Shown in pieces: positions 35,622-44,008 of a DNA stretch of 64,000 bases. This DNA comes from DASSUW01 sp963849695. GTDB lineage: Bacteria > Actinomycetota > Thermoleophilia > Solirubrobacterales > Solirubrobacteraceae. How positions within the stretch are numbered: position 1 is the first letter of the stretch; every line of letters begins with the position of its first letter. Position numbers and translations under genes: made by a program. The DNA lies in contig CAWKIT010000032.1 of the NCBI GenBank assembly GCA_963849695.1, forward strand, positions 62,001-126,000, read 5' to 3'. Below the pieces are notes generated by a model. That model was not told the origin of the DNA and searched no databases. It was given only the letters and a program-made list of their open reading frames with translations.

Positions 35622-37308
35622 GCGAGCCGAGCCCGAGCAACGCCCGCGAGACGAGCCCTTCGGGTTTCAGACCACCGTCGTCGGTCACCTGCAGCCGCGG
35701 CTTCGCCGGGCGGTGGCCGAGGCGCCAGCGCAGCTCGTCGAGCTTGCGCGCCGGGCGCAGCACGGCGGGCTCGGGCAGCGTGTAGATGTCACACCGGTCG
35801 GCCGCAGAGCCGGTGCGGTCGAGGATCGCGTTGACCGCGCGGCGCGCCGCCTCGTTGGCGGCCTCCATCGTCGCGAGGTCGGTGTTGGTGCGCACGTAGT
35901 CGGCCGCCAGCAGCAGGTTGGGGATCCGCGTCGTGACCCCGGGGCGGTCGGCCCACGAGCCGGCGGTGTTGATGAGCAGCGGCTCGAGGTTGGCGGCCTG
36001 GGTCGGGTTCGGGAACGTGATCGCGGGGTCGAGGAACCAGGCGAGGATGTGCCGCTCGTCGAGCACGGGGTCGGGGCCGTCGTTGAGGTGGTCGGCGAGC
36101 TGGGCCCAGACCTCGGCGCGGATCTCCTCGCGCGAGCAGCGCATGGCGATCTTGCCGGTCCGGCGGCTGGCCGTCTCCCAGTCCGAGACGTCGATCGAGA
36201 GGATGCCCTTGACGCGTCCGTCGCCGTAGCGCGCGAGGTCGACCTCCTTCCAGAACTGGGCCTGCGAGATCGAGGTCAGCGCCCACTCGGAGTCGATGTA
36301 GATCGCGTGGCCGTGCTCGAGCGGCACGTCGCGGTCGAGGTAGAAGAGGATGCCGTTCATCCACCGCGTGACGAGCCGGTCGAGCTTCGCGAACGCCGGG
36401 TCGAGGGCGCGCAGCGGCGGGCCCGCGAGCTGGCGCATGATCTCGACCGGGAGCGCGGCCACGTAGTGGTCGGCGGTGACGGTGCCCGCGGGCGTCGTGA
36501 CGCCGGCGATGCGGCCGTTCGAGATCGTCAGGCCCTCGACCGGGGAATCGAGCCGCAGCTCGACGCCGAGGGTCTCGAGGTGGGCGACCCACGGGTCGAT
36601 CCACGCGTCGTTGGTCGGGGCGTCGAGCACGCGGTCGGCGCGGCCGCCGGCGCGCGTGAGGTCGAAGACGATCTGGGCGAGGATCAGCCCGCCGGTGCGG
36701 GAGCTGATCTCCCGCCCGCGGGCCGCCACGAGCGTGCGGGTGAGCCCCTCACCCACCCACTTCTGGAACGCCTTCGAGCGCCGCTCGGCGCCGATGAAGT
36801 CCCACCAGCCGACCTCCTCCCACTGCTCGTAGCGACGCTCGTCGCAGCTCGTGAGCAGGGTCATCATCCGCTCGACCAGCACGGCGTGCTCCTGCGGCGG
36901 GATCCCGAGCCGGGTCACGAGCTCGAACAGGAAGCGGCTCACGAGCGCGAGGTCGTCGAGCGACTGCGGCAGGTGCGCCGCGGTCACCAGCTCGTTCTTC
37001 CCGCCCGCCTGCGCGAACAGGACGCGGGTGGCGTGGGTGAGGTTGTCGAGCACGGTCCCGCTGCCGTGCGGTATCCGCCTCATCGTGTCCGGCACGTGCT
37101 GATAGAAGCCGGGGAAGAAGCGGAAGCCGTGCTCGGCCGGCAGGTCTTTGCGGTCGCCGGTGCCGGAGTCCGGGACCGGCAGGCTGCGCGCCTTGCCGCC
37201 GGGGATGTCGCGCGCCTCGAGGACAACGACCTCGAAGCCGCGCTCGGCCAGCTCGTGCGCGGCGGTGAGGCCGGCGACGCCGCCCCCGAGGATCGCGACT
37301 CGGCTCAT
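35599..37308 (-). CDS. FAD-dependent amine-oxidase/phytoene-desaturase-fold enzyme
   Basis: 569 residues. An N-terminal FAD motif (VAILGGGVAGLTAAHELAERGFEVVVLEA) and RDIPGGKARS are followed by GFRFFPGFYQHV and a C-terminal dinucleotide/flavin segment NLLLAADYVRTNTDLATMEAANEAARRA. This is the fold of carotenoid desaturases, hydroxysqualene dehydroxylase (HpnE) and related oxidases; the long WVGEGLTRTLVAARGREISSRT segment recalls plant-type desaturases. The exact substrate cannot be assigned; no carotenoid or hopanoid genes lie nearby. ATG 37308. Divergent from the sigma factor at 37384. Confidence 0.8.
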   Translation of the reverse strand: MSRVAILGGGVAGLTAAHELAERGFEVVVLEARDIPGGKARSLPVPDSGTGDRKDLPAEHGFRFFPGFYQHVPDTMRRIPHGSGTVLDNLTHATRVLFAQAGGKNELVTAAHLPQSLDDLALVSRFLFELVTRLGIPPQEHAVLVERMMTLLTSCDERRYEQWEEVGWWDFIGAERRSKAFQKWVGEGLTRTLVAARGREISSRTGGLILAQIVFDLTRAGGRADRVLDAPTNDAWIDPWVAHLETLGVELRLDSPVEGLTISNGRIAGVTTPAGTVTADHYVAALPVEIMRQLAGPPLRALDPAFAKLDRLVTRWMNGILFYLDRDVPLEHGHAIYIDSEWALTSISQAQFWKEVDLARYGDGRVKGILSIDVSDWETASRRTGKIAMRCSREEIRAEVWAQLADHLNDGPDPVLDERHILAWFLDPAITFPNPTQAANLEPLLINTAGSWADRPGVTTRIPNLLLAADYVRTNTDLATMEAANEAARRAVNAILDRTGSAADRCDIYTLPEPAVLRPARKLDELRWRLGHRPAKPRLQVTDDGGLKPEGLVSRALLGLGSLTRRLGR

Positions 37309-37383
37309 GGGACGACTCTCTCACCACGCGGCCGATTTGTCACACTCGCCGCCGTTCGTGCGAGGGTTGGCAGGAGGAACTCA

Positions 37384-37914
37384 ATGACAAACGATGAGGA
37401 CCTCCTCCTCTCGGGCGATCCCGAGGACTTCGGTCGGTTCTACGACCGCTACGTCGACATGCTGCTGGGTTACTTCGCACGCCGAGTCCACGATCCCGAG
37501 GTCGCCGCCGATCTCACCGGGGAGACGTTCGCCGCCGCCCTGGTGGCGCGCCGCCGGTTCCGGCGGGCGAGCACGCCGGCGGTGGCGTGGCTGTTCGGCA
37601 TCGCCCAGCACAAGCTGGCCGACTACCGCCGCCGGGGTGCCGCCGAGGACCGCATGCGGCGGCGGCTCGGCATGGAGCGCGTGGCGGTCGCCGAGGAGGA
37701 CGCCGACCTGATCACCATGCTCGGCCGCGACGCCGCCTGGCAGCTGATCGACGAGCTCCCGGCCGACCAGCGCGAGGCGGTCCGCGCGCACGTTCTGGAG
37801 GACCGCGGATACAGCGAGATCGCGGTCTCCTCGGACACCTCGGAGGCGGTCGTGCGCAAGCGCGTGAGCCGCGGGCTCGGGGCGCTGCGGAGCCGCATGG
37901 GGGCGCGGAGATGA
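37384..37914 (+). CDS. ECF-type RNA polymerase sigma factor
   Basis: 176 residues: sigma region 2 (FGRFYDRYVDMLLGYFARRVHDPEVAADLTGETFAAALVARRRF, then TPAVAWLFGIAQHKLADYRRR) and region 4 (LIDELPADQREAVRAHVLEDRGYSEIAVSSDTSEAVVRKRVSRGL). AGGAGG precedes ATG 37384 by 6 nt. Its stop overlaps the next gene's ATG (ATGA), which normally would encode its anti-sigma or partner, but that gene is badly frame-broken. Target promoters are unknown. Confidence 0.88.
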   Translation: MTNDEDLLLSGDPEDFGRFYDRYVDMLLGYFARRVHDPEVAADLTGETFAAALVARRRFRRASTPAVAWLFGIAQHKLADYRRRGAAEDRMRRRLGMERVAVAEEDADLITMLGRDAAWQLIDELPADQREAVRAHVLEDRGYSEIAVSSDTSEAVVRKRVSRGLGALRSRMGARR

Positions 37915-38745
37915 GCTTCGTCGCCGAGCTGCGCCAGGAGCTGGTGGACGCCGCCGAGCGCGAGCAGGCGCGCCGCGTGCCGCGGCTCGGGAGCCCGAGC
38001 CCGCGCTTCGTGGTGGCCGTCGCCGTGGCAGCGGTGATGGCGCTCGCGCTCGTGCTGGCGGCCGCGGCGCTCAACACGCGGCCGATCGATGACACCGACC
38101 GCCCAGCGGTGACGCCGACGCCCGACGCGCGGCCGCTGTTCGGCGGCACCCTGACGCCGGACGTGCGGTACGTGACCAGCGTACTTCGTGCCGAGGCTGT
38201 CGTTCGTGGTGGCGCGACGACGAGTGGATGCGCCGTGGTCACCGACGCTGTCCGACGTGCTGATGCTCGTGCGCGTCAAGCGCGGCGAGCCCGGCCGCGA
38301 GCGCCGCCGCGGATCCGGCAGCTCGTATTCCTCCGGATCAGCGAGGTCGCCGACCCCTCGGTCCGCGGGCTCGAGGCCAGCCGCACGTCGGCGCCGACGG
38401 ACCTGCACGCCTGGCTGAGCGACGCATCCCGACCTCGGGTCGGGCCGGCGCCGGCCGGTGACCGTCGCGGACGTGCCCGGCGAGCGGTTCCGATCGCGGC
38501 CCGAGTTCGACCGCCCGGCGCACCTGGACCCGTGGTGCCGCCGCGCTGGCAGGTCACGTGCACCTGCGCCTTGATCGCCCGGGGCCTCGACTGGCCGGAC
38601 GGCGCGCTGATCCAGATGACGGTCCTGCGCACCGAGCCACAGCCCCTCGTGATCGCCTGTCGATACTCACAGCGCGGGCGACCTGGCGGCGGTCGAGAAG
38701 GCCGCCGCCCCCCTGCTCGAGTCGCTGCAGATCGGGGTGCGCTGA
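37911..38745 (+). pseudogene. Frame-broken single-pass membrane protein gene paired with the sigma factor
   Basis: Starts MSFVAELRQELVDAAEREQAR with a membrane helix at about 33-54 (FVVAVAVAAVMALALVLAA), then a Pro/Thr linker. Downstream, protein-like pieces appear in changing frames: LSFVV near 38200, RQLVFLRISEVADPSVRGLEASR near 38320, VTVADVPGERFRSRPEFDRPAHLDPW near 38460-38530, RWQVTCTC and GLDWPDGALIQMTVLRTEP near 38550-38640, and AGDLAAVEKAAAPLLESLQIGVR before TGA 38743-38745. At least four shifts in 830 bp are needed. Either a decaying gene or a poorly determined stretch. The position suggests a sigma-factor regulator. Confidence 0.6.
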
Positions 38746-38748
38746 CCG

Positions 38749-39183
38749 CTATTCGACGGTGAGCGTGCCCTCCATGCCGTTCTCGCGGTGCTGGCCGACC
38801 GGGCAGTAGAAGGTGTACTCGCCGGCCTCGAGGTCCACCGTCAGCTCCGTCTCGCCGCCGGTGACGGTCTCGCTCTCCTCCTCGACGCCGTTGCCCTCGA
38901 CCTCGACCGCGTGCGGGGTGTCGGACTCGTTGACGAGCTTGACGGTGACGCTGCCGGCCTGGGCGGACAGCTCGCCCGGCTCCCACGAGATCGACCCGCC
39001 CGGATCGGCGGTCAGCGTGAGCGCCTCTCCCCCGCCGGAGGACTCCTGGGTGGCGGTTTCCGTGGCCTCCGGCGTCGACGCGGCACCGCCGCCACCGCCT
39101 TCGTCCTCGTCGTCCCCGCAGCCCGCCGCGAGCAGCACGCCTGCCGAGAGCAGGAGCGCGAGGACCCAGGTGATGCGCCGCAT
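38749..39183 (-). CDS. Cupredoxin (plastocyanin-like) lipoprotein
   Basis: 144 residues. A signal peptide with lipobox LLAAGC (Cys about 22) is followed by an acidic Gly/Thr linker and a blue-copper domain with all four type-1 ligands: His in TPHAVEV and Cys, His, Met in FYCPVGQHRENGM. It is probably anchored outside the membrane as an electron carrier or copper protein. It is last in a co-directional group Prx-DsbA-like-ECF sigma-anti-sigma-cupredoxin, 58 bp after the anti-sigma gene. It ends 3 bp from the convergent broken gene. Confidence 0.88.
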   Translation of the reverse strand: MRRITWVLALLLSAGVLLAAGCGDDEDEGGGGGAASTPEATETATQESSGGGEALTLTADPGGSISWEPGELSAQAGSVTVKLVNESDTPHAVEVEGNGVEEESETVTGGETELTVDLEAGEYTFYCPVGQHRENGMEGTLTVE

Positions 39184-39241
39184 GTTCAGCTCCTCGTGAT
39201 CGACATCGCGTCAGGAGGTACGCGGCTCTGGCGCGCTGGGT

Positions 39242-39943
39242 TCAGGAGAGGCGCGCGGTGAGGACGTTGCGCTTGTAGGGGCGGCCGTCCTTGCGGTGGC
39301 TGCGGCGGACGATCCGGATCGCGTTGTACTCGCCCTGGCGCAGCGCGGTGGTCAGCACGACGTATCCGCGGCCCTGCGCGTCGGTCCGGAACGTGCCGGC
39401 GGTCGCCGTCCACTCCTCGGCATCGCACAGGACCTCGTAGACGGCGTTCTTCGCCGGGAGGCCGCGCACCCAGAGGTGGATCTCGGTGCCCTCGTCGTCG
39501 CTCTCGAGGTTCGCTCGGGCGCTCGCCGCCTGCGGGCCGCTGACGTTCTCGAACGAGACCTGGTAGCGCCGTGCGGGCTCCTCCTCCTCGCCGGTCACCG
39601 CGAAGGCGATCGCAGCCGCGGCCGCGGCCGCGCCGAGGGCGCCGACCGCCAGCCAGCGGGGCCGCGGCATGCGCCAGCGGAGCCGGCGCCGCGGCCGGGT
39701 CGCCTTGTCGCGCGCGTAGGCGTCGAGCAGCCGCTCCTCGAAGGCCGGCGACAGCGGCTCGGCCGTCGCCTTCTCGGCGCCACCGGCCAGCGAGAGCAGG
39801 CCCGGCATCGGCGCGAGCGCGTCGTGCTCGGCCGCGCACTCGGGGCAGGTCTCCAGGTGGCGGCGCACGGCCGCGGCCTCGTCCGGCTCGAGCCCGCCGA
39901 GGACGTAGGCGCCGATCGCCGGACGCAGTTGCTCACAGCTCAC
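39242..39943 (-). CDS. Anti-sigma factor with zinc-finger (ZAS) domain and membrane helix
   Basis: 233 residues. The N-terminal zinc-binding anti-sigma motif H-x3-C-x2-C is seen in RRHLETCPECAAEH. A membrane helix lies at about 113-133 (WLAVGALGAAAAAAAIAFAV) and an extracellular RskA-like C-terminal domain follows (YQVSFENVSGPQAAS...VVLTTALRQGEYNAIRIVRRS). It should hold the upstream ECF sigma factor inactive at the membrane until a signal, perhaps redox or proteolysis, releases it. GTG 39943 overlaps the sigma stop as GTGA. Confidence 0.88.
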   Translation of the reverse strand: MSCEQLRPAIGAYVLGGLEPDEAAAVRRHLETCPECAAEHDALAPMPGLLSLAGGAEKATAEPLSPAFEERLLDAYARDKATRPRRRLRWRMPRPRWLAVGALGAAAAAAAIAFAVTGEEEEPARRYQVSFENVSGPQAASARANLESDDEGTEIHLWVRGLPAKNAVYEVLCDAEEWTATAGTFRTDAQGRGYVVLTTALRQGEYNAIRIVRRSHRKDGRPYKRNVLTARLS

Positions 39944-40491
39944 GGCACAACCCCCATCTCTTCCAGCGCGAGCCTCAGCGAGCGTAGCGCGTACCAGGTC
40001 CTGCTCTTGACGGTTCCGATCGGCAGCTCGCACCGCTCGGAGATCTCGCGCACCGACAACCCCTGGAAGTGCGCGAGGCGGATCATCTGGCGGTGCTCCG
40101 GGGTCAGCCGCTCGAGCGCGGCGGCGACCTGCCAGCCGAGCATCGCCTGCTCGATCGAGTCGCCGGGGGCGGCGGTCTCGAACAGCGAGTCGCTGCCCGC
40201 CAGGGCTGGGCGCGCCGACGCGCGGCGCCGCATGTCGATGATCGCGTGGCGGGTGATCTGGTACAGCCAGGTGCGGACGCTCCCGCGCGCCGGGTCGTAC
40301 CGGTCGGCATGCCGCCAGGCGCGGGTGAACACCTCCTGCACGATCTCCTCGGCCGCGCCCCGCTCACCGAGCGCGTTCAGCGCAAAGCCGAGCAGCTCAC
40401 CCGCGTAGGCGCGGTAGAGCTCGCGAAGGGCCTCGCCCGTCGCGTCGGCCCGCAGGCGCTCCATCAGCTGGGCGTCGTTCGCCACGGTCAC
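39940..40491 (-). CDS. ECF sigma factor (SigK/SigL-like)
   Basis: 183 residues. Region 2: LRELYRAYAGELLGFALNALGERGAAEEIVQEVFTRAWRHADRYDPARGSVRTWLYQITRHAIIDMRRR. Region 4: ALERLTPEHRQMIRLAHFQGLSVREISERCELPIGTVKSRTWYALRSLRLAL. The TWLYQITRHAIID stretch and the ZAS/RskA-like partner fit the SigK/SigL/SigM area of ECF factors. GTG 40491 overlaps the DsbA-like stop (GTGA). An alternative GTG is at 40485. Confidence 0.9.
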   Translation of the reverse strand: MTVANDAQLMERLRADATGEALRELYRAYAGELLGFALNALGERGAAEEIVQEVFTRAWRHADRYDPARGSVRTWLYQITRHAIIDMRRRASARPALAGSDSLFETAAPGDSIEQAMLGWQVAAALERLTPEHRQMIRLAHFQGLSVREISERCELPIGTVKSRTWYALRSLRLALEEMGVVP

Positions 40492-40988
40492 ACGGTGTAC
40501 GCGAACAGCTGGACGGCGGTTCGCCCCGAGTATGGCCGACCGTCGCGGAAGAGCGTCGGGGTCGTGACGACGCCGGCGCGGACGCCGCCTCGGAAGTGGG
40601 CGCTGACGCGATCGGCGACGCGCTGCGACCGTCGTTCGGCGTCGAAGCGCTCGAGGTCGAGGCCGAGGGCCTCGGCGCGCGCCCACAGGTGCGGGTCCTC
40701 GAGCCGGCCCTGGTCGTCGAACAGCGAGTCGTGCATCGGCCAGAAGGCGCCCTGGGCGGCGGCCGCCTCGGCGGCGTGGGCGGCGGCCTGCGCCCGCGGG
40801 TGGCTGGCCCGGACGGGAAAGTGCCGGAACGCGATCCGCAGCGGCTGCGTCCGCAGCCGCAGCTCGAGCTGCGCGCAGAACGGGCACTCGTAGTCGCCGT
40901 AGACGATCGCCAGCGGAGCGTCCTCCGGTCCCCGCGCGTGATCGTCGGGCGAGAGCGGCGGCAGCGGGGCGGAACGGAGGTCGGTCAC
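40488..40988 (-). CDS. DsbA-like thioredoxin-fold protein (CPFC)
   Basis: 166 residues with the active-site C-x-x-C in YGDYECPFCAQLE and the cis-Pro segment VVTTPTLFRDG, the layout of DsbA/FrnE and the thioredoxin domain fused to some NhaA antiporters. No signal peptide or membrane helix, so it may be cytoplasmic or the start may be further upstream. GTG 40988 chosen; the upstream Pro-rich frame is unconvincing. It lies between a peroxiredoxin and an ECF sigma factor, suggesting thiol-redox homeostasis. Confidence 0.82.
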   Translation of the reverse strand: MTDLRSAPLPPLSPDDHARGPEDAPLAIVYGDYECPFCAQLELRLRTQPLRIAFRHFPVRASHPRAQAAAHAAEAAAAQGAFWPMHDSLFDDQGRLEDPHLWARAEALGLDLERFDAERRSQRVADRVSAHFRGGVRAGVVTTPTLFRDGRPYSGRTAVQLFAYTV

Positions 40989-41023
40989 GACGGTCGGGGG
41001 TCGATCCGGCGTCGGGCGATCGG

Positions 41024-41470
41024 TCAGAGCGCGTCGAAGATCAGGTTCGCGCCGGGAAGCTCGCTCGGGGACGGCGCCTGGTAGCTCGATTTGACCACGC
41101 CGTCGGGCCCGACGATCACCAGCGCCCGCTGCGGAAAGCCGTCTGGGTGCAGGACATCGAACGCCCGGCAGGCGGCGCCCTTGGGCTCGAAGTCCGACAG
41201 CTGCTCGATCGCGATCCCGAGCTGGTCGCGGAACGCCGTCTGTGAGTACGTGGCGTCGCACGACACGCCGTACAGCGTCGCGCCGCGGGCGGCGAACTCG
41301 TCGAGCAGCTCGTTGTACACGCCCAGCTGGTCGGTGCAGACCGGCGAGAACGCGAACGGATAGAAGACCAAGACCGTCGTCCGGCCGAGCAGGTCCTGAC
41401 GCGTGAACGGTGGGCCGTCGGCGCGGGCCAGCGAGAACTCCGGCGCCGGCTCGCCGGCGGCGATGGCCAC
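41024..41470 (-). CDS. Peroxiredoxin (AhpE/Bcp type)
   Basis: 148 residues. The peroxidatic cysteine is in FYPFAFSPVCTDQLG (P-x3-T/S-x2-C type). A second cysteine in YGVSCDATYSQ and a third in GAACRAFDVL leave the resolving mechanism open. It reduces peroxides using thiols. GTG 41470 overlaps the rpsO stop by one base (TAGTG), so translation may be coupled to ribosomal protein S15, an unusual pairing. Confidence 0.9.
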   Translation of the reverse strand: MAIAAGEPAPEFSLARADGPPFTRQDLLGRTTVLVFYPFAFSPVCTDQLGVYNELLDEFAARGATLYGVSCDATYSQTAFRDQLGIAIEQLSDFEPKGAACRAFDVLHPDGFPQRALVIVGPDGVVKSSYQAPSPSELPGANLIFDAL

Positions 41471-41742
41471 TACCGGCGGAGGCCGAGCTCGCGGATCAGC
41501 GAGCGGTAGCCCTCGAGATCCTTCTTCTGCAGGTAGTTGAGGAACCGGCGGCGGCGGCCGACCAGCATCAGCAGCCCGCGGCGCGAGTGGTGGTCGTGCT
41601 TGTGCTCGCGCAGATGCTCGGTGAGGTGGTTGATGCGCGAGGTGAGCAGCGCGATCTGCACCTCGGTGGCGCCGGTGTCGTTCTCGCCCTTGCCGAACTT
41701 CTGGACGAGCTCGCGCTTCTTTTCTGCGGTGATCGCGGTCAT
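41470..41742 (-). CDS. rpsO: Ribosomal protein S15
   Basis: 90 residues (MTAITAEKKRELVQKFGKGENDTGATEVQIALLTSRI...) with the S15 signature HLREHKHDHHSRRGLLMLVGRRRRFLNYL. It binds 16S rRNA early in 30S assembly. It is normally next to pnp; here pnp is 7 kb away. A LexA palindrome lies 73-86 bp upstream (41815-41828), in the 133-bp gap after recD2. A TACCCT 13 nt before ATG 41742 could be a -10. Confidence 0.96.
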   Translation of the reverse strand: MTAITAEKKRELVQKFGKGENDTGATEVQIALLTSRINHLTEHLREHKHDHHSRRGLLMLVGRRRRFLNYLQKKDLEGYRSLIRELGLRR

Positions 41743-41814
41743 CTGCGGCGAGGCAGGGTAGCAGGGAGCGCCCTCCGCAGTGCGCCTTTGCCGTCCGGTC
41801 AGATACGTACGATT

Positions 41815-41828
41815 CGAACATGTGTTCG
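41815..41828. promoter_or_regulatory. LexA (SOS) box upstream of rpsO
   Basis: CGAACATGTGTTCG is an exact CGAAC-N4-GTTCG palindrome, sharing GTTCGCA with the box at 4042-4055. It lies in the recD2-rpsO gap, 73 bp from rpsO. On the minus strand TACGTATCT follows within 20 bp and could be a -10, which would put the box over the spacer/-35 of a promoter reading rpsO-Prx-DsbA. No plus-strand gene is plausible. Confidence 0.6.
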
Positions 41829-41875
41829 CAGATGACAGACGACGAGCGGGTGGCAGCCGAGCAGCGCCCGACAAC

Positions 41876-43987
41876 TCACGACAGCCGCGCCGTCAGCCGC
41901 GAATGCCGGCGGGAGGTGTCCGGCGTGGCGGCCGCGTCGGCCACCACGCTCCTGCGCCCGACGATGACCGTGGCGGTGCGGGCGCGGGTCATCGCCGTGT
42001 AGAGCAGCTCTCGGCGCAGGAAGCGCGCGCCCGCTGCCGGGTGGGCGATCACGATCGCGATCGGCAGCTCGATGCCCTGGCCCTTGTGGATCGAGCACGC
42101 GTACGCGAGCTGCAGTCGGGGTGCCTCGTCCTCCGGGAGCGCGATCACGGCGCCTTCCGCGTCCACCAGCAGGTGCTCGTCGTTCTCGTCGAGCAGCCGC
42201 AGAAGCGTGCCGTTCATCAGGCCGAGCTCGTGCAGGTTGCGGCCGGACAGCATCAGCTTGTCGCCGATCCGCAGCCGTCCGGCGGCCACCTCCCGCCCGC
42301 CGGGATTCAGCGCCTGGCGCAGCCGGGCGTTCAGCGCGTCGATGCCGAGCGCGCCCTTGTACACCGGCGCGAAGACCTGGATGTCCGTGAGCGGATCGAC
42401 GCCGTAGTGGCGCGGGAGCCGCTCGCCGACCAGCGAGACGACCTCGTCGAGTGCGGCACCGGGATCGGAGCGCTCGATCAGGAAGAGGTCACGGGTCAGG
42501 CCCGGCTCCCCCGCGAACGAGGGAGCGTCGCCGTGCCGCACTGCGTGGGCGCCGCGCACGATCATGCTCCCGGCGGCCTGGCGGAAGATGTGCGTGAGCC
42601 GGGCGCCCGGCACGACCCCGCTCTCCACCAGCTCGGCGAACGGCTTGCCGGCGCCGACCGGGGCAAGCTGGTCGGCGTCTCCGACGAGCACGACGTGCGT
42701 CCGCCGCCCCACCGCCCGCAGGAGCGTCACGAGGAGCTCGAGATTGGCCATCGAGGTCTCGTCGACGATCAGGAGGTCGGCCTCCAGCTCGTCGACCGTC
42801 GGCCCCTGGTCGGGCACCCACCCCAGCGCGCTGTGGATGGTGGAGGCCTCGCGCCCGGTCGACTCCGCCATCCGGCGGGCGGCGCGGCCGGTCGGCGCCA
42901 CGAGCATGATCGACGCGGCCTGCTCGGCCGCCGCGGCGCAGATCAGCCGGATCGTCGCGGTCTTGCCGGTGCCGGGTCCGCCGGTGACGATCGAGAGCCG
43001 GGAGCCGAACGCGGCGCGCACCGCCGCCCACTGCTCGGGCGCCGGCACGAGGTCGGCAGCGGCGGCGCGAGCCGGCATCGACAGGCGCGGCTTCGCGCCA
43101 CGCAGCCGCCGCACCTTCTGCGCGAGCTCGGCCTCCAGCGCCGCCGTCTGCGGGCGGTACGCCCAGACCTGGTCCGAGCCATCCACTTCGAGCACCAGCT
43201 CGCCGGCGGCGGTCATCTCGCGCAGCACAGAGGACCCCGGGGGCGGGCCGCCGAGCAGCGCGGCCTTCGCGGCGAGCTCACCCACAGGCAGGCAGGTCGA
43301 GCCGTCCTTCTCCGCCTCGGCGAGCACGTGCACCACCCGTGCGCGCGTCCGGGCGGCGGAATCGGCCGCCACGCCACCCGCGCGGGCGATCCGGTCGGCC
43401 GTGTGGAAGCCGACCCCGAACACGCTCGTGAGCTCGTACGGCCGGCCGCGGACGACCTCGTGCGCGCCGTCGCCGTAGTGCTTGGCGATCCGCGGCACCA
43501 GCCACGCGAGCCCGTGCGGCGCGAGCAGCAGATGCAGCTGGCGTGTGGAGCGCAGCGCGCTCCACGACCCGACCGCCTCGCCCGCCCGCCGCCTGCTGAG
43601 GCCGACCGCCACGAACGCGGCATGCGGATCGCGGTCGATCTCGTCGAGCACGCGGTCTCCGTGGCGCTCGAGCAGCCGCGCCGCGCGGATCCCGCCCACG
43701 TGCTTGACGCGCCTCAGGTACGCGATCAGCGCGTCCGCGCCGGACGGCGCGAGCGGCTCTGCGATCGCCACCTTGACCTGCATGCCGAACCGCCGGTCGT
43801 CCTGCCATACCCCGCTGATCCGGACCCGCTCGCGCTCCTCGAGGTGCGCGATCGCGCCCACCAGCACGACCTCGTCGCCGTCGCGGTCGGCGTCCAGCAC
43901 CGCGAAGCCGGTCTCGTCGCTCGCCCACCGCCGGCGCCGGACGAGCACCTCGTCCTCGAACGCCGTCCCGGGCTCGCCGTCGATCAC
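41876..43987 (-). CDS. recD2: RecD2-type SF1 DNA helicase
   Basis: 703 residues. The N-terminal OB and helix-hairpin-helix-like region (LRRVKHVGGIRAARLLERHGD...FGVGFHTADRIARAGGV) is typical of RecD2/RecD-like helicases outside RecBCD. Motif I is GGPGTGKTATIRLI, motif II LLIVDETSMANLELL, motif III LVGDADQLAPVG, and the C-terminal SH3-like and motif VI area includes YACSIHKGQG and LLYTAMTRART. A 5'-3' helicase for repair or replication restart. GTG 43987. It is inserted between ribF and rpsO, which are often adjacent. A LexA box lies just beyond its stop, not upstream. Confidence 0.9.
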   Translation of the reverse strand: MIDGEPGTAFEDEVLVRRRRWASDETGFAVLDADRDGDEVVLVGAIAHLEERERVRISGVWQDDRRFGMQVKVAIAEPLAPSGADALIAYLRRVKHVGGIRAARLLERHGDRVLDEIDRDPHAAFVAVGLSRRRAGEAVGSWSALRSTRQLHLLLAPHGLAWLVPRIAKHYGDGAHEVVRGRPYELTSVFGVGFHTADRIARAGGVAADSAARTRARVVHVLAEAEKDGSTCLPVGELAAKAALLGGPPPGSSVLREMTAAGELVLEVDGSDQVWAYRPQTAALEAELAQKVRRLRGAKPRLSMPARAAAADLVPAPEQWAAVRAAFGSRLSIVTGGPGTGKTATIRLICAAAAEQAASIMLVAPTGRAARRMAESTGREASTIHSALGWVPDQGPTVDELEADLLIVDETSMANLELLVTLLRAVGRRTHVVLVGDADQLAPVGAGKPFAELVESGVVPGARLTHIFRQAAGSMIVRGAHAVRHGDAPSFAGEPGLTRDLFLIERSDPGAALDEVVSLVGERLPRHYGVDPLTDIQVFAPVYKGALGIDALNARLRQALNPGGREVAAGRLRIGDKLMLSGRNLHELGLMNGTLLRLLDENDEHLLVDAEGAVIALPEDEAPRLQLAYACSIHKGQGIELPIAIVIAHPAAGARFLRRELLYTAMTRARTATVIVGRRSVVADAAATPDTSRRHSRLTARLS

Positions 43988-44008
43988 GCGACCATTCTCG
44001 CGCGCGAC

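Noticed and set aside
41743..41874. N-terminal extension of rpsO by 44 codons
   Set aside because: S15 is about 90 residues and starts MTxx; the extension crosses the promoter/LexA region and has no conserved sequence.
41820..42002. A 60-codon plus-strand frame whose ATG lies inside the LexA box
   Set aside because: It overlaps the recD2 3' end in antisense, has no ribosome-binding site and no recognisable features. The box more likely serves the minus strand.
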